This document shows positions 37,671 to 48,329 of a stretch of DNA of 64,000 nucleotides, in pieces. The stretch covers positions 22,911,094 through 22,975,093 of the forward strand of contig NC_084772.1 of assembly GCF_028858725.1 (NCBI RefSeq), in the 5' to 3' direction. How positions within the stretch are numbered: position 1 is the first letter of the stretch; every line of letters begins with the position of its first letter. The notes beneath the pieces are model-generated. The model did no database searches, had not been told where the DNA came from, and saw only the letters and a list, made by a program, of their open reading frames with translations. The translations under genes and the position numbers were made by a program. Source of the stretch: Colius striatus. Lineage: Eukaryota > Chordata > Aves > Coliiformes > Coliidae.

Positions 37671-38199
37671 CCCCACCTCAGCCCCCTCCCCTCCAGCACC
37701 AGCCTGGACCCCCGCGGGAGGAGGGTGCTGGGCGGCTCGTGGCCTGCTCACCCCGCCACAGTGGCCCCACCCCACGACCTTCTGGCCATCTCACTGCCCA
37801 CCTCTCTGAGGGGGACGAGTGGCACCTCCAGCCCTGGTGTGCTGGGGAGTGGGTGACAGCCTCGGGGGAGGGTGCTGGGAGCTGTGGGCACCCGCAGGGG
37901 TGGGAGAAGCCGCTGGTGCGGGAGTGGAGCACCCAGGGAAGGTCCATCAGGGGACCAGAGGCCCTGTGCCAGGAGAGGCCCAGCCCATGGGGGCTCATGG
38001 TGGAGCTGGATTGGCCCAGGAGTGGGTGCTGGGGATGCCCCCTGTGCCCTGGGTGGCTGGTGGCCAGTGGCCCACCCTTGGGGTGCTGGAGGAGCTGGGG
38101 AGGTCACGGTGGCCATCCCCGGCAGCGTTGTACCCATCTCACCTGACCCTGGCCCCAGAGGACCTGTCTCAGCACCACCATGTCTGCTTGGCCCTGCTG

Positions 38200-39860
38200 G
38201 ACCCACCACAGGACCCATCATCTCAGCTTTGAAAGACACATCTTGACACCCATCATCTCTTCTGGTCCAGCCCAGCTCATCTTGGCATCTGGAATCGCTG
38301 CTTGGTTTTGGTGCCCATCATCTCCTCCTGGTCCCAACCAACTCATCTTGGTGCCCATCAGCTCCTCCTGCTCCTGACTGACTCGTCTTCGTACCCATCA
38401 CCTCCTCCTGCTCCTGATGGACCCATCTTGGTGCCCATCACCTCTTCCTGCTCCTGACCAAACCATCTTGGTGCCCATCACCTCCTCCTGCTCCTACTGG
38501 ACCCATCTTGGTGCCCATCACCTCTTCCTGCTCCTGACCAAACCATCTTGGTGCCCATCACCTCCTCCTGCTCCTGACCAACCCATCTTGGCATCCTGTC
38601 ATCTCTGCTTGGCCCTGCTGGACTCAGTGCCCATTGTCTCCTCCTGGTCCTTCCCAACTCATCTTGGCATCCTGCCATCTCTGCTTGGTCCTGCCAGACA
38701 CATCTTGGCATCTGTCCTGTCCTTCTGGTCCTGCTGGGAATGTTTTGCCACTCATGATGCCCTCCACTTCTCCTGGAACCGTCTCAATGCCTCTCACATC
38801 TGCTTGGCCCTGCTGGACCCATCTTTGGTGCCCATCATCTCCTCCTGGTCCTGACCAACCCACCTTGGCACCTTTCATCTCTTCTTGGCTCTACCTGACC
38901 CACCTTGGCACCCATCATCTCCTCCTGGTCCTCCTGGACCCATTTTGGTGCCGATCATCTCCTGCCCAACCCATCTTGGTGCCCCTTATCTCCTGCTCAG
39001 CCCATCTTGGCACCCATCATCTTCTGGTCCTCTTGGACCCACCTTGGCACCCACAATCTCCTTCCTGTGCTGACCAACCACTCCTGGTGTCCCTCATCTC
39101 TTCTTGGCCCAGCTTGATCCATCTTGGTGCCCACCATCTCTTCCTGGTCCTGCCCAACCCAACTTGGCACCCATCACTTTCTGGTCCTCCTGGACCTATT
39201 TTTGGTGCCCCTCATCTCCTCCTGCCCAGCTCATCTTGGCTCCCATCACCTTCTCGAGGTCCTGCCCAACTCATCTTGGCTCCCATCACCTTCTCCAGGT
39301 CCTGCCCAGCTCATCTTGGCTCCCATCACCTTCTCCAGGTCCTGCCCAGCTCATCTTGGCACCCATCACCTTCTCCAGGTCCTGCCCAGCTCATCTTGGC
39401 CCCCATCACCTTCTCCAGGTCCTGCCCAGCCCATCTTGGCCCCCATCACCTTCTCCAGGTCCTGCCCAGCCCATCTTGGCTCCCATCACCTTCTCCAGGT
39501 CCTGCCCAGCTCATCTTGGCCCCCATCACCTCTTGCTTCTCCTGGATGCACCTTGGCACTCTCAATCTCCAGGTTCTGACCAACCAGTCCTGGTGCCCCT
39601 CATCTCTTTGCCCAGCTTGACCCATCTTAGTGCCCACCATCTCCTCCTGCTCCTGCCCATCCCATCTTGGCACCATCTTGCTTCTCCTGGACCCGTTCTG
39701 GTGCCCATCACCACCCCCTTCCCAACCCATCTTGGTGCCCCCCTCATCTTGTCCTGGTCTTCCTGGACCCATCTTGGCACCCATCATCTCCTCCTGCTCC
39801 TCTTGCACCCACCTTGGTGCCCATCACCTCCTCCAGCACCCACCCACCCCCAGTGGCACC
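38200..39860 (+). repeat. 36-40 bp minisatellite, CATCTTGGTGCCCATCACCTC type
   Basis: CATCTTGGTGCCCATCA, TCTCCTCCTGGTCCTG and close variants repeat across 1.6 kb. A more homogeneous sub-array of eight units, period 60 bases in the middle with CACCTTCTCCAGGTCC, spans 39230-39530. Long open frames in several registers are caused by the repeat and are not genes. Confidence 0.95.
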
Positions 39861-40129
39861 CAACACTCCCTCCTGGACCCCCCAGTGCCCTCATCTCCCC
39901 CATCCCCACCCACCTGGCACCGGCAGGTGCCCCCCAAAGCCACCCCCAAGTGCCTTCGGGTGACATGGGACGGTGAGGGCGGGGGGCACCCACAGGGGAG
40001 GGGGCACCCCAGGAGCACCCATGGGTGGGGAGGGGGTGGGGTGGGACAGGACACCCATCAGAGTCCAGAGATGTATAAAGAGAGTTATTAATTAGAAGCC
40101 CCTAATTATCAACCCAGATGCTGATTTCT

Positions 40130-40800
40130 CCTTGGGGTTGGGGGTCCATGGAGGGGAAGGGGGGGGGTCCCCAAAGTGGAGGGTCTTCAAGGTGGGTGTC
40201 ACAAGGAAGGGGGTCCCCAAAGTGGTGGGTGTCCCCAAAGTGGTGGGTGTCCCCAAAGTGGTGGGTGTCCCCAGGGGAGGGGTCCCCAAAGTGGGAGTCC
40301 TTAAGGTGGGAGGGGTCCCCAAAGTTGAGGGGGATGTCTCCAAGGTGGAAGGGGGGGGGGGTGTCACTGAATGGGAGGGTGTCCTTAAGGTGAGGGGTCC
40401 CCAAAGTGAAGGGAGGCATCCCCAAAGTGGGAGTCCTTAAGGTGGGAGGGGTCCCCAAAATTGAGGGGGATGTCCCCAAGGTGGGGGGGGGGGGGGTCCC
40501 TGGATGGGAGGGTATCCTTAAGGTGAGGGGTCCCCAAAGTGGGAGTCCTTAAGGTGGGGGAGTCCCCAAGGTGGGTGTCACTAAGGTGGGGGTGTCCCCA
40601 AAGTAGGGAGGGAGGGTCCCCAGGGTGAGAGGGGATCCCCAAGATGGGTGTCCCCAGGGGGAGGTCCTCAAGGTGGGTCACCGAGGTGGGGGGGTCCCCA
40701 AGGCGCAGGGGGTCCCCGAGGTGGATGTCACAGGGTGAGGGGGGTCCCGGGGTGGGGGGACCCCCAGCGCTACCTCCCAGCTCTGCTCACTGCCAGGCGG
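40130..40800 (+). repeat. Minisatellite, GGGTCCCCAAAGTGGG type
   Basis: GTCCCCAAAGTGG, GTCCTTAAGGTGGG and AAGGTGGGTGTC alternate for about 670 bases. The unit is about 20-30 bases and degenerate. The strand is strongly G-rich. Confidence 0.95.
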
Positions 40801-41135
40801 GGGGGGGGAGGGGGCACAGGGGGAGAGTGGGGGGTGACACCGGTGTGTGGGGGGGGTCCCCCAGGGCCGGGAGGGGTCCCCACTTCCTCTGTTCCCATTT
40901 AACCCTTCCCCCCTCAGCTTTTGTATTTCCCCTCTCTCTTTTTCCCCTTTTTCCCCCTTTTTTTCCGTTTCAGCCTTTTATTTATTATGAAGCCGACTCC
41001 GAGCATCTCCCCGAGCCCCCCCACCCCCGCGGCTGTGGGACCCTCCCCGCGCGTGGCGTGGGGGGGGGGGGGGATCCAGATTGGGGGGAGGGGTCCAGAG
41101 GCACCACCCCCCGCCCCTCCCCCCACGGCGTGTGA

Positions 41136-41141
41136 ATAAAA
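41136..41141 (+). terminator. Poly(A) signal, probably ARHGAP39
   Basis: AATAAA followed within about 25 bases by a GT-rich element (CTGGCCGGTGCTGC) is the only convincing poly(A) signal after the ARHGAP39 stop codon. Confidence 0.5.
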
Positions 41142-41189
41142 AGCGTCTGGCCGGTGCTGCTCGTTCCCTCTGGAGCCCGTCAGTGGGGG

Positions 41190-41870
41190 GCTGCGGGGGG
41201 CTATATGGGCTATAAGGGGGCTATGGGGGGCTGTAGGGGCTATAGGGGCTATGCTGAGGCTATGGGGGGCTCTCAAGATACTATGGGGGCTATGAGGAGG
41301 CTATGGGGGGCTATGAGGGCTATAGGGGCTCTGAGGAGGCTATGGGGGGCTATGAAGGGGCTATAGGGACTATGAGAAGGCTATGGGGGCTATGAGGGGG
41401 ATATGAGGAGGCTATGGGTGGCTATAGGGGCTATGAAGGGGTTATAGGGGATATGAAGGGGCTATATGGGCTATGGGGGGGCTATATGGGCTATAAGGAG
41501 GCTATGGGGGGCTATAGGGGCTATGAAGGGGTTATAGGGGATATGAAGGGGCTACATGGGCTATAAGGGGGCTATGGGGGGCTATATGGACTATGAAGGG
41601 GCTATAGGGGCTATGAGGATGCTATGGGGGGCTATGGGAGCTATGAGGGGTTTATAGGGGCTATGAAGAGACTATGGGGGGCTATGAGGGGGCTATAGGG
41701 GCTATGAGGATGCTATGGGGGCTATGGGGGGCTATGAAGGGGCTATAGGGGCTCTGAGGAGGCTATGGGGGGCTATGAAGGGGCTATAGGGACTATGAGA
41801 AGGCTATGGGGGGCTATGAGGAGGCTATGGGGGGCTATGAGGAGGCTATGGGGAGATATATATGGTGTCT
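41190..41870 (+). repeat. Purine-rich GGCTATGRGG minisatellite
   Basis: GGGGGCTATGAGGAGGCTAT and variants repeat for about 680 bases. One strand is almost free of C except in the CTAT step. It grades into a second array of TGTCTATAGGGATATATGTG repeats at 41870-42270. Confidence 0.95.
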
Positions 41871-42275
41871 ATAGGCTTCGGGGATGCCTATAGGGATATA
41901 TGTGGGTGCCTACAGAGTTATGGGGGTGTCTGTATGGTCATGTGTGTGTCTATAGGGATACGTGTGTGTGTGTCAGTAGGGTTATGGGGGTGTCTATAGG
42001 GATATATGTGGGTGCCTATATGGTTATGGGGGATGCCTATAGGGATCTATGGGGGTGTCTATAGGGTTAAGGGGGTGTCTGTAAGGTTATGGGGGTGTCT
42101 CTAGGGGTACGTAGGAGTGTCAGTAGGGTTATGGGGGTGTCTGTAGGGATCTATGTGGGTGTCTATAGGGTTAAGGGGGTGTCTGTAAGGTTAAGGGGGT
42201 GTCTGTATGAGTGTCAGTAGGGTTATGGGATGTCTCTAGGGATATATGTGGGTGTCTATAGGGTTAAAGGGGTGT
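41871..42275 (+). repeat. GTGTCTATAGGGATATATGTG-type minisatellite
   Basis: A unit of about 30-45 bases mixing GGGTGTCTATAGG, GATATATGTGGG and GTTATGGGGGT repeats for about 400 bases. Confidence 0.9.
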
Positions 42276-42289
42276 CTGTAAGGATCCGA

Positions 42290-43110
42290 GAGGATCCCCA
42301 ATGGATCCTGGGCAGAACCCCCCAAAAAAAAGACCTCAACGGACCCAGGATAGAGGCTGGATGGATCCCAACTGGATCCCAGCACAGAACCCAAACAGAT
42401 CCTGGACAGTCTCCCCCAAAAAGACCTAAATGGACCCAGAGCAGAGGCTGGATGGATCCCAGGCAACCTCCCCCTCCCCAAAAGGCTCTGAATAGACCCA
42501 GGATACAGCCTGGATGGATCCCAGCCCAGAGACAAAACAGATCCTGGACAAAACCCCCGCAAGAAGACCCTAAATGGACCCAGGACACAACCTGGATGGA
42601 TCGCAGCCCAGAGACAAAACAGATCCTGGACAAACCCCCCCCAAAAAGACCCTAAATGGACATAGGGCAGAGCCTGGATGGATCCCAGACAAACCCCCCC
42701 CTTCCCAAAAGGCTCTAAATGGACCCAGGACACAACCTGGATGGATCCCAGCCCAGAGACAAAACAGATCCTTGATAACCCCCCCCCAAAAAGACCCTAA
42801 ATGGACCCAGGACACAACCTGGATGGATCCCAGCCCAGAGACAAAACAGATCCTGGACAACCCCCGCCCCTCAGAAGACCCTAAATGGACCCAGGACACA
42901 ACCTGGATGGATCCCAGACAAACCCCCCCCTCTCCAAAAGGCTCTAAATGGACCCAGGACACAACCTGGATGGATCCCAGCCCAGAGACAAAACGGATCC
43001 TGGACAAAACCGCCACAAAAAGACTCTAAATGGACCCAGGGCAGAGCCTGGATGACCCCTGGATGGATCCCAGATGGCCCCTGGATGGATCCCAGCCAGA
43101 TCCCATTTGG
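42290..43110 (+). repeat. GGACCCAGGACACAACCTGG-type minisatellite
   Basis: Blocks GGACCCAGGACACAACCTGG, ATGGATCCCAGCCCAGAGAC and AAACAGATCCTGGACAAA recur roughly every 60-120 bases across 0.8 kb just upstream of a C8orf82 exon. They leave open frames on both strands that are not genes. Confidence 0.95.
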
Positions 43111-43160
43111 CCCTTGCACCTGCTTTGGGATTTTGAGGCTTTTCCCCTTTTTTTCTGCAG

Positions 43161-45742
43161 CTTTTCCTGGATGACACCAAAGTGAAGAACTTCATCACTT
43201 GCTTCAAAGGTACTGGGATCCCCCCAAAACCCCCCCAAATCCTCCCCCTCAAAAATGACGCCTCAAAATGCCCCCAAAAACCAAAATCCCGCCAAAATTA
43301 TCCCCCAGATCCTCTCTGACCCCTTCCAAAGACCCAAATCCCACCCTAAAACCCCCACAAATAAGCCTCCCAAATCCTCCCAAAAAACCAAACCCCAACT
43401 CCCCCCGACCTCAAAAGCCCCCAAATCCCAACAATCCCCCTCAAATCCCCCCAGAGCATCCCAAAACCTCCCAAATCCCCCCCAAAAAGCCCCCAAATTC
43501 TCTTCAACCCCCCCAAAAATGTCAAAATCCACCCAAACCCCCCAAAATATCCCCCCAAACAATCCCCAAAGTCTCCAAATCCCCTCAAATCACCCCAAAA
43601 AAACACAAAAGCCCCCCAGAAACCCCCAAATCCTCTCCAGTCCCCCCAAAATAAATCCCCCAAAAATCCCAAAAGCCCCCAAATCCCCCCCAAAAAACCC
43701 CAAATCCCCTCCAACTCTCTCCAAAAACAATCAAAATCCCCCCAACCCCCCCAAATCTCCTCAGAACCCCTCCAAAAAACCAAATCACCCCAAAATCCCT
43801 CCTCCCCATCACCATTCAGTAGCGTTTTAGCCTTAATTAGGGTCTTTGAGACTCATCTTTATTTGGGGTCTCATCTGTATTGGGGGGCTGTGGGGTGGGG
43901 AGAAGATACTCTCATCCCCTTCATGGCCTTCGTAGGTGCCAAAACATCCTCCTCTCAACCTAATTTGCATATTAATCACCACTTTAATTAACCACTTCCT
44001 GCCCTTAATTGCTCCCAGGCACTTGGTAACACTGATCCCTACTCCCCGCCCCCCCCCCCCCCCCCCCAAACCTCCCTCAGCCCCTTCAAATCGCTTTCCC
44101 ATTAAGGAACACCCCCCTTTCTCCGGTGTTAATTAGGGGAGGGTGTGAGATTAATTAACGTTGCCTTCCTCACTCACCTGGAGCTGAACCCTGGCAGCCT
44201 CTATGGGAGGGTTCATTATGGAGAATTGGGGGTTAGTTAGGAGGGTTGGGGTTAATTATGGAGAGTTGGGGGTTAATTAGGAGGGTGGAAGTTAATTAGG
44301 AGGTTTAGGGGTTGATTAGTGGGGTTACTTAGGGTCCATCCTGGCAGGTATCACCTTCCTCTTCCTCACTCCCTTAGCAGTGGTTGTTCTGAGCAGGTTT
44401 AATCATGAGAGGACTGAGGGTTGGAGGTTAATTAGGAGGGTTGGAGGTTAAATTAGGAGGGTTGGGGTTAATTAAGAGCACTGGGGGTTAATTGTGGGAA
44501 GGGGTTATCCCAGCAGACGTTGCCTTTCTCATCTTCTTCTTCCTCACCCTCCCTTAGAATCGCAGTGGTTGTTTTGAGGGGGTTAACCATGGGGGGACTG
44601 GGGGTTAGTTAGGGGCGTTGGAGGTTAATTAGGGGGATTGGAGGTTAATTAGGAGCACAGGGAGTTAATTCAGGGAAGGGGTTAATGATGGTTTATCCCA
44701 GCAGACGTTGCCTTCCTCCTCCTCATCTTCTTCTTCCTCACCCTCCCTTAGAACTGCAGTTGTTCCAAGTGGGTTAATCATGGGGACACTGGGGGTTAGT
44801 TAGGGGGGCTGGAGGTTAATTAGGAGGGTTGGAGGTTAATTAGGAGCACACGGAGTTAATTGTGGGAAGGGGTTAATGATGGTTTATCCCAGCAGACGTT
44901 GCCTTCCTCATCTTCTTCTTCCTCACCCTCCCTTAGCAGCACTGCAGCAGTTCCAAGTGGGTTAATCATGGGGGGACTGAGGGTTAGTTAGGGGGCTGGA
45001 GGTTAATTAGGAGGGTTAGGTTAATTAGGAGCGCTGGAGGTTAATTGTGGGAAGGGGTTAATGATGGTTTATCCCAGCAGACGTTGCCTTCCTCCTCCTC
45101 TTCTTCCTCACCCTCCCTTCGCAGCCCCGCAGCGGCCGTTCCCAGCGGGCTAACCACGAGCGGCGATGCGGCTTAATTAAAAGGGGGGGCTGTTAATTAA
45201 GGAGAGGCGCGGGTTAATGAGGGTCCATCCCGGCAGACGTGACCTTCCTCACGTTCTTCTTCACGCGGCTGGAGCGGAACCGCAGCGGCCGCTACGAGCG
45301 CGAATTCCCGTTCGTGTCCCGCTGCGGCGCGGAGCGCAACCTCCTGCGCTGCGAGCACAGACCCATCGTCTTCACCCGCCTCCTGCCCCCGGACGCCTCC
45401 TCCTCAGCCTCCTCCTGCTCCCGCCGCGCCGTGCTGTCGTTCTGCGGCGGCGGGGAGCGGCTGGCCGTGCCGTTCCGGCCCGAGGCGCTGGTGATGCTGC
45501 CGGAGAACGGGCGCTTGTACCACCCGGCGCCGGGCCGGGCGGGGGGCGCGGGGCCGGTGCGCTCGGCGCTGGCTCTGGAGTGGGGGTCCCGCTTCGAGTA
45601 CGAGCAGGGGCCGGAGCAGCCCCCGACTCACTTTTGGTGGGAGGGGAAGAGGTATCGGCTCACGGCGGAGCTGGTGGAGCTGCTGCGGGGAGGGGAAGGG
45701 GCGGGGGAGGCGGAGAGCGGCGGGGCCGCGGGGCGGGGGTGA
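43161..45742 (+). CDS. C8orf82: C8orf82 (UPF0598 family), two exons, 5' partial
   Basis: Two exons are seen: 43161-43209 (LFLDDTKVKNFITCFK, acceptor TTTTTCTGCAG, donor GTACTG) and 45237-45742 (acceptor CCCGGCAG), joined in phase 1 to give 184 residues. The second opens with VTFLTFFFTRL and includes NRSGRYE, FPF, CGAERNLLRCE, RPIVFT, CGGGERLAVPF and NGRLYHPAPGRAG, which match human C8orf82 closely. The human protein has 216 residues and an N-terminal exon with a YFYYVDH-type motif that I could not find upstream. The biochemical function of UPF0598 proteins is unknown to me; the human protein is reported as mitochondrial. The acidic/glycine-rich tail after the LVELLRG block is bird-specific. 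The intron between the exons is unusually repeat-filled. Confidence 0.93.
43215..43815 (+). repeat. C-rich CCCCAAATCCCCCC-type low-complexity intron tract
   Basis: For 600 bases the plus strand is built from CCCCAAAA, AAATCCCC and CCCCCAAA phrases with almost no G. It begins directly after the C8orf82 exon donor. The complementary strand is a run of G-tracts capable of G-quadruplex formation. Confidence 0.9.
44150..45236 (+). repeat. About 188-bp intron repeat copying the C8orf82 exon 5' boundary
   Basis: A module of GGTTAATTAGGAGGGTTGGAG spacers followed by TTTATCCCAGCAG, ACGTTGCCTTCCTC and CTTCTTCCTCACCCTCCCTT recurs with ACGT at 44517, 44705, 44896 and 45081, ahead of the true exon start at 45237. 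Two more degenerate copies lie near 44155 and 44347. The last copy also includes CGCAGCGGCCG, present in the true exon. Confidence 0.9.
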
Positions 45743-45911
45743 GGCTTGGAGGGGGTGGGAAGGGGCATTGCATGGCCCCGGGCGAGGAGGAGGAGGAGGA
45801 GGCAGAGCTGGTGCTCAGCCACACGGTGTGGCTGATGCTGTGGTGAGGTGCCACAGCACCTGTGCCGGTGCCAGGGATGTGGGTGTTGTGTGTGGGTCCC
45901 CCCACTGTGAT

Positions 45912-45917
45912 ATTAAA
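45912..45917 (+). terminator. Poly(A) signal of C8orf82
   Basis: ATTAAA 170 bases past the stop codon is followed by a GT-rich stretch (GGTCTTTGGC and later GGTGATGGGTG). The short 3' UTR suits this compact gene. Confidence 0.6.
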
Positions 45918-46334
45918 GGTCTTTGGCAATTGAAATGAGCCTAGAGGTGATGGGTGCCACTGCAGCAGTGTGGGTGCAGCTGTGGAGAGGTTGGTGCTGC
46001 TATGGTGAGGTTGGTGCAGCTGTGGTGGGTGACACGGTGCTACTGCCACAGTGTGGGTGTCCCCATGGGTGCTGCCACGCTGACAGTGTTGCTGCCACAC
46101 TGTGGGTGCCACTGTGGTGATGTTGGCTGGTGTGTAGAGGGAAGGGAGGTTCTTCAGAGGGATGTGGCCATGGGCTGAGGTTGCCCGAGGGCAAGGAGCC
46201 AGCAGAGTGCCCAAGGGGGCAAGAAGGCCAGTGGCAGCCTGGCTTGGGCTCAGCAGTGGGGTGGCAGCAGCCCCAGGGCAGGGATTGTCCCCTGTGCTGG
46301 GCCCTGGGGAGGCTGCAGCTCCAGGGCTGTGCTC

Positions 46335-46470
46335 AGTGCTGGCCCCTTACTCACTGCCACAGGGACACTGAGGGGCTGCAGCTCCAGGGCTGTGCTCAGT
46401 GCTGGGCCCCCTCACTCACTGCCACAGGGACACTGAGGGCTGCAGGGAGAGGAGAAGATGCACTGGGAAG
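46335..46470 (+). repeat. Two-copy tandem duplication, about 68 bp
   Basis: CTGCAGCTCCAGGGCTGTGC to CACTGCCACAGGGACACTGA occurs twice in a row with few differences. Confidence 0.85.
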
Positions 46471-46569
46471 CTCTGGGCTAAATGAGGGTACCTGAGGCAA
46501 AGGTTCAGTCTGCAGAGAAGGAGGCTCAGAGGAGATCTGATCACTCTGACTCCCTGGCTGTGGCTGAGA

Positions 46570-46860
46570 GGGTCGGTCTCTGCTGCCAAGTTAAAAGCTA
46601 CAGGCCAAGAGGAAAGGGGCTCAGGGTGCCCCAGGGGAGGCTGAGGCTGGAGCTGAGGCAGAACTGTTTCCCTGAGAGGGGTGTCAGCCCCTGTGCCAGG
46701 CTGCCCAGGGAGCTGGGGGAGTGCCCAGCCCTGGAGGGGTCCCAGAGCCGTGGGGCTGAGGTGCTTGAGGGCCGTGGCTCAGTGGTGCCTGTGGCACTGT
46801 GGGGTCAGGGTTGGACTCCAGCAGCTCAAAGGGCTTTTCCATCTGTAATGATTCTCTGGT
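46570..46860 (+). repeat. CR1 LINE fragment, plus orientation
   Basis: CAGAACTGTTTCCCTGAGAG, GCCAGGCTGCCCAGGGAGCT, GCCCAGCCCTGGAGGGGTCC and AAAGGGCTTTTCCATCTG follow the CR1 3' region in order. A second copy of the same subfamily is at 52.7 kb. Confidence 0.9.
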
Positions 46861-47091
46861 CAGTGCCCTGTGTGCCAGAACAGCAGCCAGCTCTCTCCTT
46901 GGTCCATTAAAAGCAGAAGAGCTCCATCCCCTCCACTGAGCTCTGCCACTTCCTCCTGCCAAGCATCCCAGGAGGACTTGGGTTAATCGGGCAAGGTGGG
47001 GTTGGCTTTAATGAACTCACCATAACCGAGTGGCACAGCCCAGAGCCCGGCACAGCGCCCCGAGGTGAAGCTTCCCTGGGGGGGGGGGATG

Positions 47092-47627
47092 CTACAAGCT
47101 GAAGTAGTCGATGGCTCCGTAGCGCTGGAGGCTGGTCGCCCACACGGCGTCTGCTCTACCCGCGCTCGCCAGCAGCCGGCACAGCTCCCGCTGCAGCGTG
47201 TGAAGGTTTTGGGGTCCCTCCCCCAGCGGGCAGCTTACCCCAGGAGCTGCCTGAGTCTCCCAGAAAGCCTGGAGGAGTACAAATCGAGTTCCTTGAGGGC
47301 AGGCAAGGCCTGGAGGTGAGCGGCCAAGCAGCGGATGCCGGCGTCCGTGCCCGGGGGCCGTGCGGCGCACGTCCACGTTGCTGTAGGGCAGCTTGAGGCT
47401 GCGCAGCGCGGGGAAGCGGCCGAGGTGAGGCAGCACTGCGCACAGCCCCGCCAGCCCCAGGTTGTTGAAGCGTAAAACAACTCTGCGGACGGCGGCAGGC
47501 TCCAGGGAGTCCAGCAGGGAGACGATGGTGGAGACGGAGAGCTCCTCGGCGTGGAAGTCGCGGCAGAGCAGGCGCAGGGGGGCGCAGGGCGAGCGGAGGG
47601 CGGCGCGCAGCAATAGGCGCGTAGCAA
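47092..47627 (-). pseudogene. LRRC14: LRRC14 remnant: N-terminally cut, internally deleted, frame-broken
   Basis: Minus-strand frames encode CRDFHAEELSVSTIVSLLDS, VRRVVLRFNNLGLAGL and HLGRFPALRSLKLPYSNVD, matching the first leucine-rich-repeat part of LRRC14. After APG the match continues in a second frame (TDAGIRCLAAHL, KELDLYSSRLSGRL). Then about 150 codons are absent, and the true C terminus follows (ELCRLLASAGRADAVWATSL to IDYFSL) in the first frame. The normal protein has about 490 residues; the N-terminal ~185 are missing, cut off by a CAATAGG minisatellite near 47610. A 48-base segment (47238-47191) has GTAAGC and CTGCAG ends like a tiny intron, but removing it does not restore the frame. 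LRRC14 is an LRR protein of the PRAME family reported to bind IKK-beta and dampen NF-kB. Real gene decay or assembly collapse could produce this. Confidence 0.85.
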
Positions 47628-48270
47628 TAGGGCACCCCTAAGCCAGCCCCCATCAATAGGGCATCCTATAGCACCCCTAAGCCAGCCCCCATCAATAGGG
47701 CATCCTGTAGCACCCCTAAGCCAGCCCCCATCAATAGGGCATCTTAGAGCACCCCTAACCCAGCCCCCATCAATAGGGCATCCTATAGCACCCCTAACCC
47801 AGCCCCCATCAATAGGGCATCCTATAGCACCCCTAAGCCAGCCCCCATCAATAGGGCATCCTATAGCACCCCTAAGCCAGCCCCCATCAATAGGGCATCC
47901 TATAGCACCCCTAACCCAGCCCCCATCAATAGGGCATCTTAGAGCACCCCTAACCCAGCCCCCATCAATAGGGCATCCTATAGCACCCCTAACCCAGCCC
48001 CCATCAATAGGGCATCTTAGAGCACCCCTAACCCAGCCCTCTATCTATAGGGCATCCTATAGCACCTCTAATCCAGCCCCCCATCAATAGGGCACCCCAC
48101 AGCACCCCTAGATCTGCACCTCATCAATAGGGTACCCCTAACCCAGCCCTCTCTCAATAGGACATCCCATAGCACTCCTAACCCTATCCCCCATTAATAG
48201 GGCACCCTATAGCACTCCTAACCCAGCTCCCCATCAATAGGGAACCCCAGGGCAGGACACATGACCCACC
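47612..48270 (+). repeat. About 46-bp minisatellite, CCCCATCAATAGGGCATCCTATAG
   Basis: CCCCATCAATAGGGCATCCT and AGCACCCCTAAGCCAG alternate for about 14 units, nearly identical between 47640 and 48040 and degenerate after that. The first CAATAGG is already inside what should be LRRC14 coding sequence. Confidence 0.95.
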
Positions 48271-48329
48271 CCTCTTAATGAGGGGTACCCCCAGCACCCC
48301 ATAAAGGAACCCTACAGCAGGATCTCCAA

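Larger units (their letters stand above)
37671..41145 (+). other. Likely ARHGAP39 3' UTR, largely minisatellite
   Basis: No further coding exon is recognised until AATAAA at 41136-41141, just after TTTTATTTATTATGAAG and an A/T-rich block. This suggests a 3' UTR of about 3.5 kb expanded by two minisatellites (38200-39860 and 40130-40800). The extent is inference. Confidence 0.4.

Noticed and set aside
38417..39976. Frames of 290-328 codons with LGAHHLLQVLP-like repeats
   Set aside because: Produced by the 36-40 bp minisatellite in the presumed ARHGAP39 3' UTR; open in several registers.
40977..41135. TTTCAG followed by a frame starting PFIYYEADSEHLPEPP as a possible exon
   Set aside because: The open frame soon becomes low-complexity glycine/proline and ends at the poly(A) signal; it does not match the missing C8orf82 N-terminal exon and fits 3' UTR sequence better.
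47640..48270. CCCTAACCC phrases suggesting telomeric repeats
   Set aside because: CCCTAA occurs only within a 46-bp minisatellite and is never in tandem, so it is not a telomere or interstitial telomeric array.
47640..48270. Regularly spaced repeats resembling a CRISPR array
   Set aside because: The whole unit including the spacer is repeated, and the context is a vertebrate genome; it is an ordinary minisatellite.
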